From assembly GCA_016938815.1 (NCBI GenBank), contig JAFGTX010000012.1:1-47064 (forward strand): a stretch of DNA of 47,064 bases, read 5' to 3'. The notes below the pieces were generated by a model. It made no database searches and had not been told where the DNA came from. It was given only the letters and a program-made list of their open reading frames with translations. The DNA is from Clostridia bacterium (lineage in GTDB: Bacteria; Bacillota; Clostridia; Peptostreptococcales; Acidaminobacteraceae). Each line of letters opens with the position of its first letter. Position 1 is the first letter of the stretch. Shown one piece after another: positions 9,667 through 18,325 of the stretch. A program made the translations under genes and the position numbers.

Positions 9667-9708
9667 GTTATAATTTAAGTATGTAGTACAAGAGAGGAGC
9701 ATATCACA

Positions 9709-10707
9709 ATGGAAAGTATCATACATGAATTTTTGAATGGTTTGCCGACGGTTGCCATTGCATTGGCAATTATAGCCATGCTGTACACGTTAAGCAAGGG
9801 GGCTGATATTTTTGTCGATGAGGCTGTGAGTTTATCGGTACACTTTGGCATCCCAAAAGTCATTATTGGTGCCACGATTGTCTCTCTTGGGACAACATTG
9901 CCAGAGGCGTCGGTGTCAGTTATGGCGGCCATTAATGGCAATCCTGATTTGGCACTGGGTAATGCGATTGGCTCCATTATCGTTGATACGGGTCTAATCA
10001 TTGGTTTGGCGTCTTTACTGGGTAAGCTGCCTGTTGATCAAAAGACCATCGATAGACAAGGGAAAATTCAGTGGTTAGCAGTTGTATTATTGGCGTTGGT
10101 TTCGCTGCCTTTCTTTTCGGCGAATGGTGTTGGTCGCGTTCACCAGTGGATGGGATTTGTTTTTATAGCCCTACTGATTGCTTATATCTATATATCGATT
10201 AAGTGGTCACGACAAGACCATGCAGAAATTGATGAGATTCATGAAGAAAAAGCGCCGCTTGCCATGCAACTTTTAAAATTGGGCCTTGGTGTTGCAATTG
10301 TGATTCTTTCATCAAAAGTATTGATTCCAGCGGTAGAAATTGGTGCGTACCGAGTTGGCATCCCTCAAAGTATTATTGCGGCAACGCTGGTTGCTTTTGG
10401 TACAAGTTTGCCTGAACTGGTTACGGCGGTTACTGCTGTAAGAAAGGGTCATGGCGAATTGGCCGTTGGTAACATTGTCGGTGCAGATATTTTAAATGTA
10501 CTTTTTGTAGTAGGTAGTGCTGCGGCAGTGACGGCGGGTGGTTTGGAAGTGCCGACGGTTTTCTTTAAACTTCAAATTCCGACCATGTTATTAATTGTGA
10601 CGGCATTTCGATTTTTCGCAAAAGGCAATGACCAACAAATCAATAAAAAAGAAGGTACTTTTCTCATTGTCATTTACGTAATATACCTGACTTTGAATTA
10701 TCTTTAA
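9709..10707 (+). CDS. Calcium/sodium antiporter (CaCA family, YrbG-like)
   Basis: Two internal alpha repeats: GATIVSLGTTLPEASVSVMAA and ATLVAFGTSLPELVTAVTA. Confidence 0.93.
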   Translation: MESIIHEFLNGLPTVAIALAIIAMLYTLSKGADIFVDEAVSLSVHFGIPKVIIGATIVSLGTTLPEASVSVMAAINGNPDLALGNAIGSIIVDTGLIIGLASLLGKLPVDQKTIDRQGKIQWLAVVLLALVSLPFFSANGVGRVHQWMGFVFIALLIAYIYISIKWSRQDHAEIDEIHEEKAPLAMQLLKLGLGVAIVILSSKVLIPAVEIGAYRVGIPQSIIAATLVAFGTSLPELVTAVTAVRKGHGELAVGNIVGADILNVLFVVGSAAAVTAGGLEVPTVFFKLQIPTMLLIVTAFRFFAKGNDQQINKKEGTFLIVIYVIYLTLNYL

Positions 10708-10726
10708 TGTAAGTAAATAAGAGGCG

Positions 10727-10760
10727 GCATAATGCTTAAAAAGTGTTATGCTGTTTTTTT
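10727..10760 (+). terminator. Rho-independent terminator
   Basis: GCATAATGCTT-aaaa-AGTGTTATGC followed shortly by T7. Confidence 0.75.
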
Positions 10761-10913
10761 ATGGATGAGGAGTTATTTATAAAATTCTTTGGTTTTTGTT
10801 AAGTAATTCTTAATAAGCTGTTTACAGTTTAGACATATATTTCTGTCACAATAAGCTGCAAGGACAATTTTGGGGGATGTTGTGGGAGAAAAATACTTAA
10901 GAAGGTGACGATT

Positions 10914-12935
10914 ATGAAGAAGCAGAAATCTATTAAAACAGGACTCATTCTCATTGTTGTTCTAGGATTGATTTTCGGAGTCAGTGCTACAGCATTCAGG
11001 GCAGTGACAACAATTGAGAAGAACATGAAAGCACAGTTGGGCAATTTTGGTTTGGTTATCGCCGAAGATGCGACTGAGAACGTTAAGCATTCGATGGATG
11101 CAAAGGCTATCATTGATCAGATGATGGCGAGCGAGTTGCAAAAAGCGATGGACTCTGCAAATATCTTATTTAATGAAGCAGGAGATATCGGTGTGGCACA
11201 GTTTGCTCAAATCTTCGGGTTAGCTGAAGTGAATATTTATGATATGAATCTTAAAACGGTAGATTCAAATATGCCGGGGAATTTTGGGGATATACTTTCA
11301 TCAGACCATGCCATTCAGAAGATGTTAGACAATGGGGAAACACAGCTTATAGAGGATATCAGAGAAAGTGTTTCTGATAGTAAATATTATAAATACGGGG
11401 CGATCAGAGTCGGCGATTACATCGTGCAGGTAGGCGAGGATGCGACTGAGATTGTTGCATTACAAGAAAATACATCGGTTGAAACGGTGGTTAATGAAAT
11501 CGCAGCCAAAGATGAGATTTTATATGCTTTGATCATGGATCCAAATGGTGTTGCACTCGCACATTCTGATGAGGAAAAGATCGGTACAAAGTTCACCGAT
11601 GAAAATACATTGACAGCTCTAACTGGAGAGGTTGTCAAAGGCTACTATGAATATGACAAGACGGGTGAAGCAGTGTATGATGTTTTGATGCCGGTCAAAG
11701 ATGAAAAAGGCAATTTGGTAGCGGTGATGAACGTGGGCCTATCGATGAAGGCATTAGAGGAAGCTGTATTTCAAATGATGAAGGGTACCTTGATAGAGAC
11801 CTTGATTGGTATTTTAGTCCTTTCAGCGATCCTTATGTTGGTCGTTAACCGGATGCTTCGACCTCTAGTCAGTGCAGAAATTACGATGTCGAAAATTGCA
11901 AAAGGCGACTTTAGTGATGAAATACCAGAAGAACATTTAGCACGTAACGATGAGTTGGGTAGAATGATGCACGCTCTTAAAAGTATGCAGGACATGTTGT
12001 CCACTATGGTAAAGGGCGTTATGGCCCAGTCTGAAACACTCAATGAATCCAGCGGGGCATTATCTGAATCAACACATGAGGCAACGGCTGCCAGCACAAG
12101 CATTGCAGAGGCCACTGATATGATTTCGAGAATGGCGATGCAGCAAGCAGAGGAAATTACAAAGATTGCAACGCGTACCCATGAGCTGGGTGCCGGTATT
12201 GCTGAAACCAGTAATTATTTGAATGAGTCTTTCGAAAAGACGGACAAAGCCTTGAATTTAGGTGAAGAAGGCCAGTCGGTTGTCAGAGATTTATTGAAAA
12301 ATAATGACATCAGTAATGAAAAACAAAATGAAGTGACTGCATCCATTCAAGATGTAAAACGATATGTTGAAGATGCGGGACAGATTATTGAAATCATCAA
12401 TAGAATCGCGAAACAAATCAATATGTTGGCACTTAACGCTTCCATAGAGTCTGCAAGAGCGGGAGAGGCTGGCAGAGGGTTTGCGGTGGTTGCAGATGAA
12501 ATTCGCGTTCTAAGTGATGAAACGTCAAAGGCAACCGAGCGGATTGAGGGTATTATCGGCAATATGCAGACATCCACAGGACAGGCTGTCACAGATATCG
12601 GTATGATGGAATCGCTAGTAGCATCAACGAATCAGTCGATTGTGACAACGAGTGATCTTTTCAAACACACTTCAGATATTATTGAAGAGATTGGCGAAGT
12701 ACTTAAAAAAGTTGAAAGTCATGCTCAAGCGATTGAAACAAGCAAAGATGTGATTATTACCGCAGTAGACAACATTTCTGCAACGATTCAAGAGGCTTCT
12801 GCGAGCACACAGGAAGTGTCTTCAAGTGTGGAAGAACAGCTGGCCGTTATCGAAGAAGTGGAAGCACATGCGGAACAGGCTAAAGATCTGGCTGTGAAGT
12901 TACAGGGGATGATGAGTCAATTTAAATTGAAATAG
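10914..12935 (+). CDS. Methyl-accepting chemotaxis protein with extracellular sensor domain and HAMP
   Basis: MCP hairpin signature ([43 protein letters not shown]), two TMs. ATG 10914 follows the AGAAGG RBS. Confidence 0.95.
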   Translation: MKKQKSIKTGLILIVVLGLIFGVSATAFRAVTTIEKNMKAQLGNFGLVIAEDATENVKHSMDAKAIIDQMMASELQKAMDSANILFNEAGDIGVAQFAQIFGLAEVNIYDMNLKTVDSNMPGNFGDILSSDHAIQKMLDNGETQLIEDIRESVSDSKYYKYGAIRVGDYIVQVGEDATEIVALQENTSVETVVNEIAAKDEILYALIMDPNGVALAHSDEEKIGTKFTDENTLTALTGEVVKGYYEYDKTGEAVYDVLMPVKDEKGNLVAVMNVGLSMKALEEAVFQMMKGTLIETLIGILVLSAILMLVVNRMLRPLVSAEITMSKIAKGDFSDEIPEEHLARNDELGRMMHALKSMQDMLSTMVKGVMAQSETLNESSGALSESTHEATAASTSIAEATDMISRMAMQQAEEITKIATRTHELGAGIAETSNYLNESFEKTDKALNLGEEGQSVVRDLLKNNDISNEKQNEVTASIQDVKRYVEDAGQIIEIINRIAKQINMLALNASIESARAGEAGRGFAVVADEIRVLSDETSKATERIEGIIGNMQTSTGQAVTDIGMMESLVASTNQSIVTTSDLFKHTSDIIEEIGEVLKKVESHAQAIETSKDVIITAVDNISATIQEASASTQEVSSSVEEQLAVIEEVEAHAEQAKDLAVKLQGMMSQFKLK

Positions 12936-12943
12936 TGATAATG

Positions 12944-12972
12944 AAAAAGGTAGTCAATGAGACTACCTTTTT
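12944..12972. terminator. Bidirectional terminator
   Basis: AAAAAGGTAGTC-aatga-GACTACCTTTTT. Confidence 0.9.
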
Positions 12973-12995
12973 GTATACCGCTAATATCTTTTATG

Positions 12996-14369
12996 TTAAA
13001 TTTCAAAACCTTCATTTAGATGACCGCAATTTTTAGAAATGGCATTCATTGCAGCTGCATTAATTGGGTATGCGATTGGTGAAGCACTAATCAATGGATG
13101 CGTAGCTACTTGGAACGTATTGAGTTCTGAAGCGGTAAGATCCTTTTGAATCGCTAGTGACAGGATATTGATCATCTCACCAACCGAGTCACCGCCTGAG
13201 ATTTGTGCACCTAAGATAACACCCGAGCATTTTGAGAAGATCAACTTAATTTTTGTTTTTCTAGCATTAGGTAATGAACCAGGATGTTTGTCAAGGGTTT
13301 CAAATTCGCCAATCATCATTGAAAAACCAGATTTTTCAGCTTTAGCTTCAGTCATACCTGCAGCAGCATAAGTTGTGCCAAATATCTTTGTTGAAAAAGC
13401 ACTGATTGTACCCTTGTTTTGTCTAATGAGTCTTAGCTGGAAAGCGTTGCAACCAGCAATTTTTGCTTCGGTTGCCGCTGTAGAGGCTAAGAGTACCGGT
13501 GCATTTTCGCCTGTAAAGAAACATTGCTTACTAGCACAGTCGCCAACTGCGAAAATATCATGGTCACTGGTTCTCGTATATTGGTCAACCACGATAGCGC
13601 CTTGATTGTTAATCTCCAAACCAGCATCTTTTGCTAGTTCTGAATTTGGCTTTACGCCCATACCAAGGATGACAAGATCAGCAGGCAAAGTCTCACCGCT
13701 ATCGATTTGAACGCCGTTTACTTTACCGTCGCCAAGGATTTTCTCGATTTTTGTACCAGTTTTAACAACAATACCGTTCTCTGTCATTTGAGCTTCGATT
13801 TCATCTGTGTATTGTTTATCGAAAGCTTGCCATAAGCAGGCATCTGCTAATTCAACCAGCGTCACATTTTTGCCAAGCATTTTCATTTGTTCTGCGAATT
13901 CAACGCCGATGAAACCACCGCCGACGATGACGACATTTTCAGAAGCTTTCGCTTTTTCGTATACTTCTGCGAGATAATCTTCGTTTTTAAGTACTGGGTA
14001 GACATTTTCCAAATCGTGGCCAGGAATGAACTTTGGAACGACTGGAAGTGAACCTGTTGCAATAACTAATTTTTTGTATTGTACACTCAATCCATCACGT
14101 GTCTCAACGATTTTAGCAGTTCTATCAATTTTTGTGACTCTGTCAATAATCAGTTCAACGCCGTTGCTTGTTACAGCACCATCTGGAATGACATTTTTCT
14201 TAGTGTCGCCTAAAGTACCGAATATGTATGGTATACCACAAGGGACCATAACGGAATCTGTGTCTCTAATCAGTGTTACGTTGATGTTACCGTATGCCTT
14301 TTTGGCTGTATTAGCGCTTAAAATACCACCAGCGCTACCGCCGATTACTAATAAATCTGTTTTTTTCAT
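12996..14369 (-). CDS. FAD-dependent pyridine nucleotide-disulfide oxidoreductase (CoA-disulfide reductase/NADH oxidase-like)
   Basis: Rossmann motifs (VIGGSAGGILSA, VIVGGGFIGVEFAEQ, DIFAVGDCA). Start at MKKTDLL after RBS GAGGAGA. Confidence 0.88.
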   Translation of the reverse strand: MKKTDLLVIGGSAGGILSANTAKKAYGNINVTLIRDTDSVMVPCGIPYIFGTLGDTKKNVIPDGAVTSNGVELIIDRVTKIDRTAKIVETRDGLSVQYKKLVIATGSLPVVPKFIPGHDLENVYPVLKNEDYLAEVYEKAKASENVVIVGGGFIGVEFAEQMKMLGKNVTLVELADACLWQAFDKQYTDEIEAQMTENGIVVKTGTKIEKILGDGKVNGVQIDSGETLPADLVILGMGVKPNSELAKDAGLEINNQGAIVVDQYTRTSDHDIFAVGDCASKQCFFTGENAPVLLASTAATEAKIAGCNAFQLRLIRQNKGTISAFSTKIFGTTYAAAGMTEAKAEKSGFSMMIGEFETLDKHPGSLPNARKTKIKLIFSKCSGVILGAQISGGDSVGEMINILSLAIQKDLTASELNTFQVATHPLISASPIAYPINAAAMNAISKNCGHLNEGFEI

Positions 14370-14438
14370 AGTCATTCTCCTCACAAGTAATATTCAGGTT
14401 TTAAAGGTTAGCCTGCAACCATTGAATCCGTGAGTGGT

Positions 14439-14723
14439 TTACAGCAAAATCTTGATGATTTCTTCTGCAATTTCGCTGTTTAAGGAATAAATAATTTCAT
14501 TGGCTTGTCGATTGCCGACAATGATGCCTGCAGATTTCAATTTTGCAATATGTTGTGAAATTGTGGATTGGGGTTGATTCAAGCAATTGTGCATATCAGT
14601 TACGTTGCTTGGACCTGTTCTATAGAGTGTATTTACAATACATAGCCTTACTGGATGAGCCATTGCTTTTAGCCATTCCGCTCTTTCTTCAAATGCTTTA
14701 GGGTTGGTTTTATAGGTTTCCAT
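14439..14723 (-). CDS. ArsR/SmtB-family transcriptional regulator
   Basis: Winged HTH LKAMAHPVRLCIVNTL...CLNQPQSTISQHIAKLKSAGII; internal ATG 14723 has the better RBS (GGAG). Confidence 0.9.
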   Translation of the reverse strand: METYKTNPKAFEERAEWLKAMAHPVRLCIVNTLYRTGPSNVTDMHNCLNQPQSTISQHIAKLKSAGIIVGNRQANEIIYSLNSEIAEEIIKILL

Positions 14724-14756
14724 TTTAATCTCCATTCATTATTCGTCCTTTCATTT

Positions 14757-14772
14757 GTATATTATAATATAC
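14757..14772. promoter_or_regulatory. Candidate ArsR-family operator
   Basis: Perfect 16-bp palindrome GTATATTATAATATAC directly upstream of the ArsR gene. Confidence 0.45.
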
Positions 14773-14821
14773 GGATATAACGATATCAAGCTGTTAATTT
14801 ATATTTTAACAAAAACTAAGG

Positions 14822-14868
14822 TGCTTTCAAAAAAATAAAAGCGCTGATAAACGAGTATTCATCAGCGT
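14822..14868 (-). terminator. Terminator for the Fur-family gene (minus strand)
   Basis: Minus strand CGCTGAT...ATCAGCG hairpin followed by a T-rich tract. Confidence 0.7.
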
Positions 14869-14890
14869 ATAGAATATTTTGGATTCAAGA

Positions 14891-15319
14891 TTATTTTTTT
14901 TTTGCACAGTGTTTGCAAAGACCGATGAGTTCTAATTTATGAGCAGTCAGCTGAAAATCTTTGTCTGCTGCAATCTCTTTCAGTGTTTCCAAAGGACAGT
15001 AATCAATAGCTTCTATTTTACCGCATTGACTGCAAATGAGATGGTGGTGATGGTGGTGACAGCAGATGAGTTTATATTGCATAGCCCCGTTTTCATTCGC
15101 GACTTTATGCAGAAGGTCGAGGGATTCAAGAATCTCCAGATTTCTATAAACCGTAGACATATTGGTTTTCGGATAACGTTTCTTGGTGGCTTCGTAAATT
15201 GTATCTACCAGCAAAAGGGTATCGGCATGCTCTGCCATGACTTGTAAAAGGGCCTTGCGCTGCGCTGTAATTTTATAATGATTCGTTTTGAGAATCTCGA
15301 TTAATTCATAAATAGTCAT
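14891..15319 (-). CDS. Fur-family transcriptional regulator (Fur/PerR/Zur type unresolved)
   Basis: Fur fold with TVYRNLEIL, CCHHHHHHLICSQCGKIEAI and C-terminal CKHC; start at MTIYELIEIL. Confidence 0.92.
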   Translation of the reverse strand: MTIYELIEILKTNHYKITAQRKALLQVMAEHADTLLLVDTIYEATKKRYPKTNMSTVYRNLEILESLDLLHKVANENGAMQYKLICCHHHHHHLICSQCGKIEAIDYCPLETLKEIAADKDFQLTAHKLELIGLCKHCAKKK

Positions 15320-15371
15320 TGTAATCTCTCCTAATGACAGCATAACATATTGCAACCTTACTTAACAAATT

Positions 15372-16193
15372 TTATCCATCGATAATGGGAATGGCAATTT
15401 CAGTGATGCTGATGGTTGGTGCACTGGATATGAAATGATTGAGCAGCATGCGTTCTATGGCATAGTCGGCTAGGATCATGTTTTCTTTTTCTGCATAGGC
15501 CATCAATATAGGATAGAGTTTTGCAGCTTGCTGATGATCACCTTGACAGATATAAGTAAGCCAACGCCCTGCTGGTAGAAAATCGACAAGGGTTTCACCG
15601 AAGAGCAGGGGCTCGTCACTGATGAGATAAAGACCGGTGAATTCGGTTGGATGCCTTGAATCAAGTGAGTTAAGGTCAACAAAAAAACCGATATCACCAA
15701 TAATCAAGCTGGGTGGTAAATGCTCTTGTTGCTCAAATTTCAACATGGCTTTTTCCCATTCCAAAGGTCCGGTCATCTTTTCATTAATTCTGAGAATTCG
15801 CCGAGCAGGGTGGGTTTGGATTGCTATGGTGTCGAGCTTGGGTAGAGAACGAATATGACGAATGGAATTCAAACGTTTTTCGAGACGTGCTTCAAGAAAT
15901 TGCAAGTGGCGAATTTTTTCATGAGTATGTGCCAGCTGGCGTTCCAAAATAGCGTCGTAATCTTCAAATGAGCGATTTTCCAAGTAAGTCTTTATTTCTT
16001 TCATGGGGACGTCAAGGTAGCGAAGATAGACGATGAGACGGAGTTCCTCTATTTTTTCTATGGTGTAATAGCGGTAACCATTGCTTTGTATGCCGCTGTG
16101 CTCAAAAAGTCCTTGGGTCGCATAATAGCGAATCGTACGGGGGGAAACTCCTACGATTTTAGACAGTTCATGGACGCTGAGTTGTACTTTCAT
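15372..16193 (-). CDS. MerR-family transcriptional regulator with C-terminal effector-binding-like domain
   Basis: N-terminal MerR HTH (LSKIVGVSPRTIRYYATQGLF...NGYRYYT). Confidence 0.9.
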   Translation of the reverse strand: MKVQLSVHELSKIVGVSPRTIRYYATQGLFEHSGIQSNGYRYYTIEKIEELRLIVYLRYLDVPMKEIKTYLENRSFEDYDAILERQLAHTHEKIRHLQFLEARLEKRLNSIRHIRSLPKLDTIAIQTHPARRILRINEKMTGPLEWEKAMLKFEQQEHLPPSLIIGDIGFFVDLNSLDSRHPTEFTGLYLISDEPLLFGETLVDFLPAGRWLTYICQGDHQQAAKLYPILMAYAEKENMILADYAIERMLLNHFISSAPTISITEIAIPIIDG

Positions 16194-16227
16194 GGGCTCA
16201 CTCCTTTTTTATAGTCTAACATTTTTA

Positions 16228-16258
16228 TTGACTTGACACTAGGTGTAAGGTTTAGTAT
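16228..16258 (+). promoter_or_regulatory. MerR-type promoter with 19-bp spacer
   Basis: TTGACT-N19-TAGTAT with ACAC-TAG-GTGT dyad in the spacer, between divergent merR and B3/4 genes. Confidence 0.6.
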
Positions 16259-16289
16259 GGATTTAAGAATTGTTTTTTGGAGGGATAAG

Positions 16290-16991
16290 ATGAAATACAG
16301 TGTAGCACCCCATATATTTGAGAAAAATCCTAATGTATGCTTTGGCATCATCATAGGAAAAGGTTTAAAAAACAGTGAAACAACAAATCGGGATAGTGCG
16401 CAGCTAGAAGCGAGCGAATGTCATATCCGGGACATCATCAAGCCGGAAACTTTGAAAACACATCTTGAAATAGCTGTCTATAGAGAAGCTTTGCAAAATG
16501 TCGGCATCAACGCCAACAAATTCATAAACTCTGTAGAAGCCATGAGCAAGCGTATCGTAAAGGGAGGCTCCTTGCCACGGATCAATGCGCTAGTGGATTT
16601 GTGCAATGCGGTGGCGCTTAAGCATGTGGTATCCTTGGGCGCCCATGATTTAAGAGATATCCATGACGATTTATCTGTACGAGTCAGTGTCGAAGGGGAT
16701 TGTTTTCTACCTTTTGGCGAAAAAGAGTATGAAGTCGTGCCACCGGGTGAAGTCGTCTTTACATCGGGCAATGTCGTACAAACGCGGCAATGGTTATGGC
16801 GACAAAGTCAGTTGGGTATGATCGATCTTGAAAGCAGCGACATTGTCTTTCAGTTGGTCGGTTTCAAAGGTGACCATTATGCAGCCTTCCTAGCGGCTAT
16901 GGATGAAGTGGAAGAACTTGCAAAGACTCGATTCGGAGCAGAAACATCACGTTTTATCGTGGACTCTGACCATAGTGGCATTGATTTTTAA
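16290..16991 (+). CDS. B3/4 (PheT-like) domain-containing protein
   Basis: Stand-alone B3/4 layout (NSVEAMSKRIVKGGSLPRINALVDLCNAVALKHVVSLGAHDL). ATG 16290 follows RBS GGAGGG. Confidence 0.8.
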   Translation: MKYSVAPHIFEKNPNVCFGIIIGKGLKNSETTNRDSAQLEASECHIRDIIKPETLKTHLEIAVYREALQNVGINANKFINSVEAMSKRIVKGGSLPRINALVDLCNAVALKHVVSLGAHDLRDIHDDLSVRVSVEGDCFLPFGEKEYEVVPPGEVVFTSGNVVQTRQWLWRQSQLGMIDLESSDIVFQLVGFKGDHYAAFLAAMDEVEELAKTRFGAETSRFIVDSDHSGIDF

Positions 16992-18145
16992 CGGTTATTG
17001 AGTGTATATATTTTAACTGCGATGGAAAGCTGTTCGTAAAAACCACCTTCAAGTTCCGTCATTTCCAATACTTCCTGAATTTTTTTGATGCGATAGCGAA
17101 TGGTATTGGTGTGCTGAAAGAGCACTGCGGCAGTGTTCTTTAGATTCTGGTCGTTTTCGATATAGGCAATGGCTGTTTCAAGTAGCTGTGTATGATGTTT
17201 CCTGTCGTAGATTTGAATGGGTTCGATGATTTGGTTGCAGAAGTTCTGGAGTCGATCATCATCTAAAAAGGGTAACAGGATTTGTTGGATACCGATTTGG
17301 GTGTAGAAACTTGGCTCAGAATCGGTTTTTCGAATGGCTTTAACTGCATAAAATGCTTCGTTGAGTGCGTTTGAAAAGGTTTCGAGACTATGATGTAGAC
17401 CGCTGATACCGATAGTGAACTGTTTGTTGGTGATGTCTAGGGCTTCTATAAGGGCGCCTAATTTCTCAGTCAAGTCTCGCTGGCCCGCCGCTTTGTCTGT
17501 GCAAATCAGTAAAATGCCGTCACGATATTTAAATATAGCATGTTGAGGTTCAAGTCTTACTTGAAACTTGAATAGATTGATACGTCTGATGAGTGATCTG
17601 TCATCGACGTATTTTTTTTCTTTGCAAAAAGCGACCATCAGTCGATTTTCAAAACTGCGGTTCAATTCTAAGGCCAAGGCTCTTACCATACTTCTACTGA
17701 TGGCACCTTTTCTCACAATGTCTATTTTCGTTACGAGTAGCGCATCATCATCTTTTAGGCGAATAGCCTCGTTTATTTCAGCAATGACATCCTCATAATA
17801 GATGGTGTCATCAAACATGAATATAGGGAAATTGCTTTGGTTCCCTAATTCTATAATTTCCGGCGGTAGGCTTTTGATGTAGACATTCTTTATGGCAAGC
17901 CCGCTAGCGTTGCTTTTAACCAGTTCCTTCACAGATGCTACAAGTAATGACAAGTCATTGCGTGCCGCGGTGAAGCTGGTAATCACAAAATCCCCCTGAC
18001 CGAATTCGCCTTCCATATCCCCAACGATTTCATGATCCAGTATGCCGATTTTGTTTATCCTATGGTCGAGTCCCCATCTGCCGCAGAGCAATTGAAATGA
18101 TCCGAAATATTTCAGCTTCAGCGCTTCGATAATTGTAATCGCCAT
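16988..18145 (-). CDS. PucR-family transcriptional regulator
   Basis: PucR-like N-terminal domain and C-terminal HTH (LKNTAAVLFQHTNTIRYRIKKIQEVL). Confidence 0.88.
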   Translation of the reverse strand: MAITIIEALKLKYFGSFQLLCGRWGLDHRINKIGILDHEIVGDMEGEFGQGDFVITSFTAARNDLSLLVASVKELVKSNASGLAIKNVYIKSLPPEIIELGNQSNFPIFMFDDTIYYEDVIAEINEAIRLKDDDALLVTKIDIVRKGAISRSMVRALALELNRSFENRLMVAFCKEKKYVDDRSLIRRINLFKFQVRLEPQHAIFKYRDGILLICTDKAAGQRDLTEKLGALIEALDITNKQFTIGISGLHHSLETFSNALNEAFYAVKAIRKTDSEPSFYTQIGIQQILLPFLDDDRLQNFCNQIIEPIQIYDRKHHTQLLETAIAYIENDQNLKNTAAVLFQHTNTIRYRIKKIQEVLEMTELEGGFYEQLSIAVKIYTLNNR

Positions 18146-18325
18146 TGTAGCCTCCTTTTCTAAACCAGTATATTTATAAGATAAGTATACAATTGCTTTT
18201 AAAATTTTACAAAGAAATTGCGTTTACTTATAAAATAATACAATAGATTGACGTGTTTTCTACACTTTTTTTGTATTATTATTTATTTATCAATATTAGA
18301 TAAAGGTGAAATAGGAGGTATAGTT

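Noticed and set aside
9669-9674. TATAAT immediately after the riboswitch terminator as a second promoter
   Set aside because: No acceptable -35 at 17 bp, since the position falls within the terminator stem.
15035-15065. Tandem ggtggtgatggtggtgac-like microsatellite
   Set aside because: It encodes the poly-His segment of the Fur-family protein; reported as a coding peculiarity instead.
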